Shown one piece after another: positions 46,531 through 57,820 of a DNA stretch of 64,000 nt. Source of the DNA: Leucaena leucocephala. Lineage: Eukaryota > Streptophyta > Magnoliopsida > Fabales > Fabaceae. The stretch covers positions 921,501 to 985,500 of the forward strand of contig CM073558.1 of assembly GCA_037074615.1 (NCBI GenBank). Reading direction: 5' to 3'. A model generated the notes under the pieces. That model worked only from the letters and a program-made list of their open reading frames with translations, made no database searches and was not told where the DNA came from. The stretch's first letter is position 1; each line of letters begins with the position of its first letter. Position numbers and translations under genes: made by a program.

Positions 46531-48103
46531 ATGGCGGAGGAAGCGGAGAGCACCGTCACTGGTCTTGGATCTGTCATGGAGAAAGTAGCTGAGAAGCTTC
46601 ATGGTCCCGATTCGTCGTCTTCAGATTCCGATTCTGAGAAGCCAGTTACTTCGTCGGTGAAGGACAAAGTGTTTCGGCTTTTTGGGAGGGAGAGGCCAGT
46701 GCATTCTGTTCTCGGCGGTGGAAAGCGTATGAACCTTTTTGGCTCTATTCCCTGCTTTCTCATCGATTTTAGTCTTGTGAGATCCTTGATGTATGTTGTG
46801 TGCTTTAAAATTGATTTGCATAATCACTGTTTTGAATGGATGGAATGCCATGGAATATGGATTATACCAATGGATTCTCATATAAATGGGGACCAGACAG
46901 TGACTTATCTAGGCAATCCGGGATACTGATAGCCTAACTTTTGATCCTCTTTAAATTGAAATGATATTTGTAGATCTATATTTTAGGGAATACGGTGTTT
47001 TCTCAGCAATCTATTCTTTCCTTATGTGATTTGGTATTATTTATTATTGCTATTATGATTATCATTTTTTCTTATCATTCCCTTGGTAATCACTAATTGC
47101 AGCTGCTGATGTGTTGCTGTGGAGGAACAAAAAAATATCTGCCAGTGTACTTGGCACAGCCACAGGCATTTGGGTGTTTTTTCAATTGCTTGAATATCAC
47201 CTTCTCACTTTAGTCTGCCACATTCTGATACTGCTACTTGCAGTTTTGTTCTTGTGGTCCAATGCCCATACCTTCATCAACAAGTGGGCCTCTAACTTTA
47301 TAATCTATTGAATGAAGGTATAGCTATGTACCATAGGGGACCTCATATTTATTTAACCTTTTCCAATGCTCAATGTATCATATTGTAGAACTGCACCTCG
47401 CATCCCAGAAGTTCATCTACCTGAGGAACCATTACTGCAAGTTGCAGCTGCTTTGAGAATTGAAATCAATAGGGGATTTGCTGTCTTGCGTAATATAGCA
47501 TCAGGAAGAGATTTGAAGAAGTTCATTATTGTATGTGAATGTGACTTACCTTATCATTCCATCCTTAATGCGAAAAATGATGTGATTATAGATTTTGCAA
47601 GTTACTAGTTGATCCTAACTTCCTTATATGATGCCCTGATTGTTTTGCTTTACTAGTATTTTATTAATTGCTGCACATCATTAAATTTCTAGTGACCAAC
47701 TTGGTGGCTTATGTTTATCTTCAAAGAAATTCGTGACATTTTCTTATCCTGAGAAATCTGGTGTGGATGTTGTTAGGTTATCGCTGGCTTGTGGATTCTA
47801 TCAATTGTAGGAACTTGGTGCAACTTCTTGACCCTGTTTTACATATGTAAGAACAATAACAGTCATTATGTTTGAATCATTCTGTTCGTGCTATGATAGA
47901 TAATTGATCCGCAAATCTTCATCTGGTGTGCAGCCTTTGTTACATTGCATACAGTTCCTGTCCTGTATGACAAGTACCAGGATAAGATAGACCCTTTTGC
48001 TGAGAAGGCTACCATTGAGATTAAAAAGCAGTATGCTGTGTTCGATGATAGGGTCTTGAGTAAGATCCCAAGGGTACCCTTGAAAGGCAAGAAGATAGAG
48101 TAA
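46531..48103 (+). CDS. Reticulon-like protein, RTNLB family
   Basis: ER-tubule-shaping membrane protein. Five exons: 46531-46726, 47103-47283, 47389-47530, 47777-47846 and 47934-48103, total 759 nt (252 aa plus stop), all in frame. The N-terminal 60 residues are hydrophilic with SSSSDSDSEKP, then VHSVLGGGKPADVLLWRNKK begins the reticulon homology domain. Two long hydrophobic hairpins (about residues 78-120 and 171-210) are separated by a hydrophilic loop containing PRIPEVHLPEE. The C-terminus ends KIPRVPLKGKKIE, a Lys-rich tail consistent with ER retention in plant reticulons. Closest to the RTNLB1-4 group by N-terminal pattern, but the paralogue is not decided. Confidence 0.95.
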
Positions 48104-49400
48104 CGAGTTGAAAGGCAATGGTTTGAACCGTTAAAAAATTTGGCTCCGGATGTTTAATTTATTAGTTCCTCAGAGCCTTATTTGTTTTGCCAGCCGTTGT
48201 TAGCTTTTGGGTTGGATTTGGACGGGTACGGTGGTACCCTCGGCTTTTGGCTTTCATGATATAGTTTTTGCTGGCTTCTCACATGTTAGACTTCTTATAT
48301 CTGGTCTTTCAGTCATCAATTATGTTTAGCGGAAGCTTAATGTTTTTATGATCCGGCATCATGCTCTTATTGGTTTTATATGTGAGCATGAGGTTCTTGG
48401 TAGGCAAAATATTTGAAGCTCTTCGATGATTGAACAAAATGGACTTTTTGTTATGTTGCCATACTTCTCACCTTTGATTACGGAGTATCATTACTCCAAA
48501 AATTCTATTCCCTTGGCCTTGATCTAAATTCACAAATTGGAACATGGATCTAAAAGCCGGCGTAAATCTTTTTTATTAATGCGGCAAAATAAATAAAATT
48601 AACTTTGCAACACAAAGATGGAGGAGCTAAATCTTTGGAGCCAAAATTAATATCGTAACTTAGGCTAGCGAATTTACACATTAAACGAACAGCAACGAAT
48701 GGCCAAGATAATTTTTATTGAAGAGGAAGGGGACGGAGAGGGGAAAAATGCTGGCTTCCTTGGTTTGAATGAAAAGAAATTTTATGGGGAAAAAGTAAAC
48801 GGTCTTAAATTCATGTTACTATTATTTTCTTGAATGCTTGGTTTCTAATATCTCTCGTGGTTTCTAAATTAAAATAAAGATGATGAAAAATAAATGGTAC
48901 TTATTTGAATACTATAATTTCTCATAAACAACAAAAACAAAGTATCGATTATTTTGGGAAAAATAATTGAATGAAACTAGTGTATTCACGCTGGTTAATG
49001 GTTATTTTAAAAAAGAATTTCTCTTGCTTAAAAAATATAAACTTGACAGGGTTGTTCGTGAATTGAAAAATAGTTATAGGACAATAGGAATTAAAAAGAA
49101 AAAAAAGAAAGAGCTGCTCTTGGCGTACGTTGGAGAAATGAAGAACTACCAAGAGACAAGGCAGAAATCAGATCATTTGACTTAGTAAACATTCATATGA
49201 TACTTTTTTTAAGGCCAAAGACACAATTAATCCAGAAATAGCCCTCAAGGCACGCCAATCAGTTTCATAAGCAGTACAAGATTACTTTCAAAAACTTATC
49301 AGCTACCTTCAACTATATAAACCTCTTTTGTTCAACATAGAGCAGAACATCCCCAGATAAAAGGGAAAAAGAACTTTAAATTTCAAACGAGAGAGATCAT
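48104..49400. other. Reticulon 3' flank and chitinase promoter
   Basis: No gene supported. The end of this stretch holds the chitinase core promoter and a W-box. Confidence 0.5.
49177..49320 (+). promoter_or_regulatory. W-box and TATA box of the chitinase gene
   Basis: TTGACT at 49177-49182 is a W-box, the WRKY binding site common in pathogenesis-related gene promoters. TATATAA at 49314-49320 is about 80 bp before the start codon. Other regulatory sites were not resolved. Confidence 0.5.
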
Positions 49401-50611
49401 ATGGCAAGTACTTTAGAAACTTCGATACCAATTTTCTTCTCAATGGTGCTGCTTATCCTAGCAAGAGGATCAGAGGCAGGCGGAATTGCCATCTACTGGG
49501 GTCAAAACGGGAACGAGGGAACACTAGCAGAGACCTGTGCTACAGGAAACTATGACTTTGTGAACATAGCTTTTCTCTACACTTTTGGCAATGGCAGAAT
49601 TCCTAAGGTAGATCTTTCAGGCCATTGTGACGCGTATAGCAACGCCTGCAAGTCGTTAAGTGCTGACATAAAGTCTTGTCAAGCCAAAGGCATTAAGGTC
49701 ATGCTCTCAATTGGGGGAGGTGCTGGGAGCTACTCACTTGCATCCTCGGAGGATGCTAGACAGGTTGCCATTTATCTTTGGAATAACTTTTTGGGAGGAA
49801 ACTCACCTTCTCGTCCTCTTGGTGAAGCCGTTTTGGATGGCATTGACTTTGACATTGAACAAGGAACAAACCAGCATTGGGATGATCTTGCCAGATATCT
49901 TTCAGGTATTGGCTAACAAACAGTTGGGTTAAAGTAAGGTCTAAACTAATTGGATTGACTATAACTTATTTTGTTATCCATTGTTCATCTAAAATTTCTA
50001 AAACATTATTTTCTCCGTCATATGGATCACCAAAAGAAGAGAGAGAGGACAATAGTGAATAAAGAATGAAGTAATGAAGAATGAGTCAATGGTTAATAAA
50101 AAAACCCATACTTTGAAATTTTTTTATCATTGTTCTAAACGATGCAGTATGATTAGGTAATAATAAAATTGAGATAATTATATAGCTTTGCATTATAATG
50201 GCATCTCTACTTTCAGGATACAGCAGCAAAGGAAAGAAGGTTTACCTTACAGCAGCTCCACAATGCCCTTTTCCTGATGCCTGGCTAGGAAATGCCGTTA
50301 AGACAGGCCTTTTTGACTATGTCTGGGTTCAGTTTTACAATAATCCTCCATGCCAGTACAGTTCTACAGATATTGCCAATCTTGAAAATGCTTGGAAGCA
50401 ATGGATTGCAGATATCCCAAACACAAAAGTTTTCTTAGGCCTGCCTGCATCTCCTCAGGCAGCTGGAAGTGGCTTTATTCCTGTGACAGATCTTACCTCA
50501 AAGGTGCTTCCAGCTATCAAAACCTCTGCAAATTATGGAGGTGTCATGTTATGGTCCAAGTACTATGATGATCAAACTGGATATAGTTCCTCCATAAAAA
50601 GTGATGTCTAG
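49401..50611 (+). CDS. Class III (hevamine-type) acidic endochitinase, GH18
   Basis: Secreted enzyme that hydrolyses beta-1,4 links in chitin; plant class III members are defence (PR-8) proteins. Two exons, 49401-49905 and 50217-50611, total 900 nt (299 aa plus stop), joined in phase 1. Residues 1-26 are a signal peptide ending SEA, leaving a mature start GGIAIYWGQNG and a 273-residue protein, the usual size. The GH18 signature LDGIDFDIE is intact with D149, D151 and E153. Substrate-side motifs VMLSIGGGAGSYS and VWVQFYNNPPC are present, and the C-terminal block GGVMLWSKYYDD contains the conserved Trp. Cysteines expected for the hevamine disulphides are visible (for example CATGNYDF, GHCDAYSNAC, PQCPF, PPCQY). 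Confidence 0.96.
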
Positions 50612-50820
50612 AATCATATAATTGCGTACCCATGAGTTTATAGTACTTACCTGTCCTTTTGTATGTTCCTATGTGATCGTTGTACATGAATATAATACTC
50701 CATTATTCTAATGCATCTATGAGAATTGCTTTTGAAATTTTGCTACTTACAGCAGCCAATATAGATCCTTTACACAATTACTACTACATTTGAGCACAAA
50801 TATCAGACATCTTTATATGT

Positions 50821-51262
50821 CTAGTTCAATACTTCAACATAAAATTCACAATTTACACCAAAAGTTCTCTTTGAAGGCACAGATATTTTAAAATAAGTTG
50901 GTCTTGGGGTTGAGGGGCATCCAATAGATCTGATCAACTCTTCCACGCCAAACACTTTAAACTTTGGAGGTGAATTCAGAGCAATGTTGTCAATCCGGTG
51001 TTCATAAATCTTGCCTTCCTTGTCAAGTTTATATTCAGAGGTTCCATCAAACCTTCCACGACTCTTCCATGGAACCCGAGGGATTCTGTGAATGGTCCAG
51101 TGAACCATTATTGTGCTCTTAACAGGCTGTCACACGCTTATCATATCAACCCACAGAGCCTTGAAAAAGATCCTGCCATGAAATCGTAATGCCCAGAAGA
51201 TTGATTTGTAATTCTCAATGCCGATGAATGTATTGAGAGGATCTTTAAATACTATGTCATCC
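50821..51262 (-). pseudogene. 3' fragment of a DUF2358-type gene, interrupted
   Basis: The minus strand reads as one exon from an acceptor AG at 51263-51264: DDIVFKDPLNTFIGIENYKS, then FHGRIFFKALWVDMISV, a TGA, and QPVKSTIMVHWTIHRIPRV, RGRFDGTSEYKLD, GKIYEHRIDNIALNSPP and LIRSIGCPSTPRPTYF. This is the C-terminal half of a plant DUF2358 protein different from the intact one at 19147. The TGA stands where the family has Trp (SVWQP). No upstream exon coding the N-terminal half was found within about 2 kb, so the copy is truncated as well as interrupted. Confidence 0.75.
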
Positions 51263-52633
51263 CTGTAAAGTGGACATAATATTGTAATCTTTCAGCAAGA
51301 AGATTTAGACACAGGTACAAAACCACACAACGCCTCAAGTTGATGATGTTTATATTCCTATTTCAAATTTCCTATACTATCATTTGATACAAAATGATAG
51401 TATAGGAGCTAGGACTCAAAATGAGAGTTCTTCATAGTAAGTGTAACTATCTTTGGCTATACATTTTTAAGTGAAACTAGTCATGATGCAGCAGAAAAGG
51501 CAAGAAACAGAGTATGATAATATCTGTTTCTTGCAACAGCGCTGCAATGCTTTGGAGTTACCATTATTTTCCAAAAAAAAAAAACAGTTTCATCTATATA
51601 TTTCATAAACGTATTTCATTTTAATCACTGTAAACTAAATATTTTAATGCAAGTAGTAATATTCAATAAAGATTTGGCTCAGAGGGTAGAGATATGGATT
51701 ACTGACAAGTGCTAAGCAGCTCATCTAACAATAACAACACTTCAGAAACTCAAAGCATTTTGCACTAATTAAATATAATGAATAAAAATTGCCCAAGAGA
51801 AGGATCCAATTCATAATTATACTCCTATCAACACATCTTATTTATGTTTATTTTAACAAATGAAATTATGCAGTTGATCGATCATATTAAGCATGTGCTT
51901 ATCTCATTAAATTTTAAATAAAATAATAAAATAAACATAATATTAACATTAATGTCATTAGATCGAAAGTCACCCGCAATTTGTTATTCTCACATTTTTC
52001 AATTAAATTATAAAGTACATGCTTTTTACAGTTAGACATATAACTTTTATAATTTAAAATCATGTAATTGTTTCTTAACTATATCGATATATTCTTCTTG
52101 TAATTAGTTTAATAGCTACTTAATTAATTTGAATATTTTAAAAAAATAGATAAATTATTTAATTATAATAAATATTACATAATTTTTCTAAAATATCCTC
52201 ATATAATACTACATTGAATCCTAATTAGAAGAGTTAATTAATTTTTTAGATAGATTTATGGAGATAAATAAATTATTTAATTATTTTTAATAGAAGAATT
52301 AATTGACTAATTTATCTATGTTGTAGAGTATGTAATATGATTTTTTTAAGGGTTAAATTGTGTCATAATTAACTAATTTATTTAGTTTCTTTAATTTTTC
52401 TAAAAAAATCAATTTTTATAATTAGAATCTATGGGAATATTAGTTTAGAGGTAAATTAATTTGAAAAAAATTGATAAATGTTAGATAAAATATGAATTGA
52501 AGATTTATATTTAAAATAACTACTAATCTCTAACTAACTCTTATATTTAAAATAGAAAAATTAATATGAAAAATGTATGAGATTCTAATCAAAATGTTCT
52601 ATAACAAGTGAGTAATATTATGTCTAATTTCAG

Positions 52634-52669
<36 letters not shown>

Positions 52670-53357
52670 CTTATCATTATAGATTGCTTATTTAGAAATT
52701 TTTTATTTATATTCCTTCTTTGAATTCTGATAATAATTTTTCTTAATTTATATTGCAAATGGTGCGGTGAATTAAACATTTTATATTTTACATTGGAGAT
52801 GCATGTTTGTTATATACTTATATCTTATATATGTTATAATTAATAAGTTAATTTTAATTTAAAATATAATATATATTTTTTAAATTTATTAACTTTTTGT
52901 TAAATTATCTATTTTTTATAATAATTAAGTAATAAAATGAGGGGGAGAATTAAAAAAAATTAAGATATTTAAAAAAAAAATGTAAGACATGATTGTTTAT
53001 TACTATGTGCAAAAGTATTACCATGGAAGAAAGAAATATCAAATCACCATTGTCCAAAACAGAAAAGAATACAATAACTCACAGACTGCGCCAAAAGTTG
53101 CATCAACGGACGCGAACCTCTGAAAATAAAAGGGAGAGAGGCAGGTCATTTTCGCTTCTCTTGGAGGTTCGCTTCTTCCTCACTCATACACTCCCCATAG
53201 TTTGCTTGCGTACCTCTCCCACCAAAACCTCACCCACTCCAATTCCCTCTCATTACTTTATTAAGGATTACCTTGCTGACGAATTTTTATGGTTTTTGGT
53301 TTCACAATTTCAATGCTTTGCTTGTAATTCGATTAGTTGAAGTTTGTTGGATTAGAC
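51263..53357. other. AT-rich intergenic region
   Basis: No gene supported. Very AT-rich with an AT palindrome at 52632-52671. The last 250 bp (pyrimidine-rich, with CTCTTGGAGG and ACTCCC) are probably the ABIL1 leader. Confidence 0.5.
52632..52671. repeat. AT-rich perfect palindrome
   Basis: AGTTCAT, then (AT)n, then ATGAACT: the non-AT flanks are exact inverted complements, making a 40-bp self-complementary block able to form a hairpin or cruciform. Confidence 0.8.
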
Positions 53358-56159
53358 ATGGAATTGGAGCTCCCGAGGTCCGTCAACTCGGTCATGACCT
53401 TCGACGAGGTTTCCATGGAGCGCAGCAAGGGCTTCGTCAAGGCATTGCAGGTAATCTTCTAGATTCTCTTGGGTGTTTTTTCGTGTACGATGCTTGGACT
53501 AGATCTTCATTCGTTTTGGACTTTTTGTGTTTTCCATCTATTCATTTTCTTTTATCTTGCACTTTGTAAGATGGTTCTACTCTGGATTGATTTTTAATTC
53601 CTGTCCTGCCTTGATGATGGAGGGGAATCTGGGGAATAAGTTGGAGTTATTGTTTTCCTAGTTTTGAGAAGATGGATTTTTCTAAGGTCCGTTTAACTCT
53701 TACTTCTTTCCTTTGGATGCGGATTGGATTGGGGCTAGTGGTTAAATATAATTATTCTTTGCAACCAGACGCTGTAAGTTCGTCTAAGCTATGGTATTGA
53801 CTGAACTAATTCCATTGAAGGCACGTTATATTTGTAATTTCAAATCAAATTGAATTTGGCGGATGATTTGTTAGACTTTTCAGATTGCTGGTATGTTGTT
53901 AATTGGTATTGGTTGCCTCTTTCTATTGAACTCTGATCAATTTCCCACGTCTCTAAATCATTGTGCATAATTCCTCATTATTAAAGGGTTAGTGTAGCTA
54001 TATATTGTCTCATGCTCTTCCTTTGAGTTTTTCTCTTTGTTTGTTATGATTATTATGATTTGACGAATGCATAAGTAGGTATTTAATCCTCAGATGATGT
54101 CCATTCCAGGAACTAAAGAATCTGAGGCCCCAACTTTATTCTGCTGCAGAATACTGTGAGAAGTCCTATCTCCACAGCGAACAGAAACAAATGTAAGAAA
54201 CAGAATACTTCTTTTGTTAATGATACTTTTTATCCAAGTTGTTTTGGAAGGCAATTTTACCCCCGTAAGGTTCTCTGTCTCTAAGTGATTGAAGCTCTTG
54301 GGACAGGTGACTTGGATCTTGACTTTTGATCCTTTCTATATAGTATTGGCTTTGTTGTATTATATGCTGAAAGTTTCACTTAATTTATTCATTGGATGTA
54401 TGTTTGTGTCTCAATTGTGGAGTTAGGGAGATTGAATGTTCAGCATGTGTTCCTCTAAAACCAGATACTTGACTATAATGTGTCCTAGAAAATTTTGTGA
54501 TTAGTTAATCTAAAATGTATGGTTAAACACGTGTATTTTCTTGTTGTGTTTGAACTGCAAAATTGTTTCTCTTATATGAATCTTATTTATTGACCAGGGT
54601 ACTTGACAATTTGAAAGATTACACTGTACGAGCCCTTGTTAATGCTGTTGATCATCTTGGAACTGTTGCATACAAATTAACTGATCTTGTTGAACAGCAA
54701 ACTGTGGATGTCTCAACTATTGACTTGAAGTTATCCACCCTAAATCAGGTAGGAGCTATTTGTTAGAGATGCCATGTTCACATAGACAACTTTCAATGTG
54801 AGTTGAGGTTAATTTATTTCATTACTAGCAGCAACTTCTTACATGCCAAATCTACACTGATAAAGAGGGTCTTCGGCAGCAGCAGTTGTTAGCTTTCATT
54901 CCCAGGCATCATAAGCACTACATCTTGCCAAGTAGGCTTTACTGGTTTCATGTTCATCTAGAAGTATTGGTGGTGTACCTGTTTTTTTATTTTCATCATG
55001 AATGTGTGGGTGTTTCTTTCTAACAATGCAATCCAGACTCTGTCAATAAGAAGGTGCTTTTCAGTCCACACATGCAAGTTAATGCAAGGAAAAATCCATT
55101 TCAAACTAGAGTTCGCACTCGATCTTCAGGTGTGTGGTTGGGGAATTTGTATTCCACCTGAAGTTTCTGGCATTGGTTTTGATGTATTCTCCTATTTTTT
55201 TAGTTGGGCCATTTGCCATTAAGTTTATATAACATTGTTTCATTCAAATATATGTTGTAGGAGTCCCTGCAGCGAAAACTCTTTCATGGCATTTAGCTTC
55301 AGAAACTAATTCTACCTTGAAAGGGAGTTCACGTTCGTCAAAAAGGTAAGTTTGGGAATATTGAAAAGAAATAGTTTGAGCCTTTGCATGGCTGTTTCTT
55401 CTTCTGTTATGATCTCTTACTGAAGATAGCACACAATGAAATGTTTTTTTAGCCTTTTAACACTTCTTTTCTGCAGAGGGGACCCAAAGTTCTCTGTCAA
55501 AGCATCTGGAGTTTTTCAACTTTTAGGTACGTAGAACAGCTGTATCCCTTATATGATTCAGTTCGATTGGCCAAAAAAATGGCCATCTTTTCTTCTAGAA
55601 ATCTCGGCTCCTTACAATTTGTGGTGACATGCTTATAGATAACGAAGAGAGTAATTTGAAAAAATTCATAGCAGCTCAAAGTCACTTACCTAATGGAGTT
55701 CCTACTTCCAGTCCAGCTCAGCAAACTTTGGGTGTCACACGCAAGGTAATGTCACGTTCATCAGGAAGTGCAAATGCCTGGTGACATAATGCTTGATTGA
55801 CACCTTGTGATTGTATTTTCTAATTCATTCTCAGTTCTTTGCTTGTGTTCTGAAAATTGTTTGTTGATCTTTATAGCTATTCATTTTGCATGAACACGAA
55901 TCTAAGCAAGAGCTGAAGGATGGATATTTTTATGTTCCCTTTTACTTTTGTGAGAAAGATTTGCTATATATGGAGGTCATTGGTGGGTCTTTATTTGCAG
56001 GATGCATTGAAGGGTTTGAAACCTTTGACAACATTCAAGTCATTTGACAACCAAAATCGGCGTGAGGTTGTCCAGTCCCATACCCGCAGTAAAAGCATGC
56101 TAACGGCATTCTTTGTCAAGCAGAAAACTCTAAAACTGAAGTCTGGTTCTGTGTCATGA
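53358..56159 (+). CDS. ABIL1: ABIL1, Abl-interactor-like subunit of the SCAR/WAVE complex
   Basis: Plant homologue of Abi, a subunit of the SCAR/WAVE complex that activates Arp2/3 and actin branching. Nine exons: 53358-53450, 54110-54192, 54598-54748, 54832-54931, 55037-55129, 55261-55345, 55477-55526, 55639-55745 and 56001-56159, total 921 nt (306 aa plus stop), all in frame. The N-terminal half is highly conserved: FDEVSMERSKGFVKALQELKN, YCEKSYLHSEQKQMVLDNLK, YTVRALVNAVDHLGTVAYKL, QLLTCQIYTDKEGLRQQQLL and HHKHYILPNSVNKK. The C-terminus ends SMLTAFFVKQKTLKLKSG. The middle is Ser-rich and variable, as in relatives. Exon 4 has a tandem TAG-CAG acceptor. Confidence 0.96.
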
Positions 56160-56564
56160 ATAATAAAGGCACGGCACTACTGCATAATGAAGTAGGAGAT
56201 TTCACGTCTTCTTTAGCATGGTATGGGTGGAGATTGCACTTTAATCCACTCAAATGCTTATTTCACTATACTACGGCCATATTTCCATAAACGATTTGAA
56301 AATGGATCACATGCTAGTTCAAGCCTTTGAATAATGACCAACTTTGTACTGAGTAGATTACACAGAGATGTATGTGATAGCGTTCGGGCATTTGTAAATT
56401 GTATAGATGCGGTGTTGATATTGATAGTTAAGAAAGAAAGGGTTCCAGTAACTGATTTGAACTGCCCACACTTTCTTGGTTGATTTTATCTGAAGATGTC
56501 AATACACCACGAGATACTCACGTGAGCAAGTCACTCATAATAATGTTTATTTTTGACATATTTA

Positions 56565-56603
<39 letters not shown>

Positions 56604-57820
56604 GTCTTAGTTATTTTTAATAATTTAGGTCTTTTAAAGATATTTTCACACGGCCGGCCCTTTTATTGTGATTTGTGAGCTTGTGACTGAAGAAATATTA
56701 AAATATAATTTGGACAATTCAGAAAACACGTCAGCCAATAAATAAGTAATTCATATATTATTATTACTAATAATTGTTGGTTTAGTCCTTTTTTTCTTCT
56801 TTCAGACAACGTGTATATACTATATACTTCTTAATTAAAGAATGTGGGTGTAATAACGACAGATGACTAAACTACCCATTTTTATATGTTCCAGGCACAA
56901 CAAAATTTAAGAGGAAAAATTAAATATAAGAAAAAACAATATAAAATAAAAATTAAATGTGTATTTAAAAATAAAAATATTAATTTAGTTCTACAAAAAA
57001 ATAATAGATATGTAATTATAATTTTATATAATAAAAGCAAAATCATATGCATGTTTAGTTATCTTAACACTTGAAAATTTAAAATAAGATAAATATCAAA
57101 CCTCTAAACTTATTTATTTTATTTACAACCAGTAATATAATAATTTTATTAAACCAAAGCCACAAGGCTTGGTGAAGTGGGTGGGGAATGGAGATCTCAA
57201 CGTAACAAAAAGATATTTACAAATAAATAGATAACTATTAAAAAAAAGAGCAAAACTTCTTTTGGGTTCAATACATCATTTTTTGGCCATAATAATCCCA
57301 CTTATTTTCATAATTCTTACATTAACTTGCTAATTACTTGTTTCAGGGATTAGTCGCTGTTTAGCTTGACGACCGTGTACTATTTCTGCCTACGGAAATA
57401 ACGGAGGATACATACTTCAATAGATTGCATAGCTCTCACGGCTAACAGGCCCGAAGCCTTCGTCTTGTGCATATCCATCTCTTTCCAGTGCCGAAATCTT
57501 CTTATCGAGTAAAATCAGTGACTTCAATCCAATGTGAAAAATCTTGACAGCAAAACAACTTCGACTTCAAATCTTTCTCTTGTTTAATCTTTATGACCAA
57601 CATTTTTTCACCCCAATCACAACCTTTCTTGATCATTTCTCGAAATCGTATCGCGACCTGGGCGAGGCTTGCAGAATTTCAGGGCCTTTGAGTTAAAATG
57701 AACTTTATCAATTAATTAGCCTCTAAAGAGATGTGACTTTTACACTCCCCGACTTTAAATTTTGTTTCATTTTTCTCTTGGAATATTAAATTTATATGAT
57801 TTCAATTTTTTTTCCCGAAG
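56160..57820. other. Intergenic region before the glycosyltransferase pseudogene
   Basis: Contains an (AT)n run (56572-56598), AT-rich DNA and a GC-richer island at about 57340-57720 that I could not assign. The expected N-terminal exon of the downstream glycosyltransferase-like gene was not recognised here, so that copy seems to lack its 5' end. Confidence 0.45.

Noticed and set aside
48949..49185. Overlapping plus- and minus-strand frames before the chitinase promoter.
   Set aside because: Lys/Phe-rich translations of AT-rich DNA with no homology pattern.
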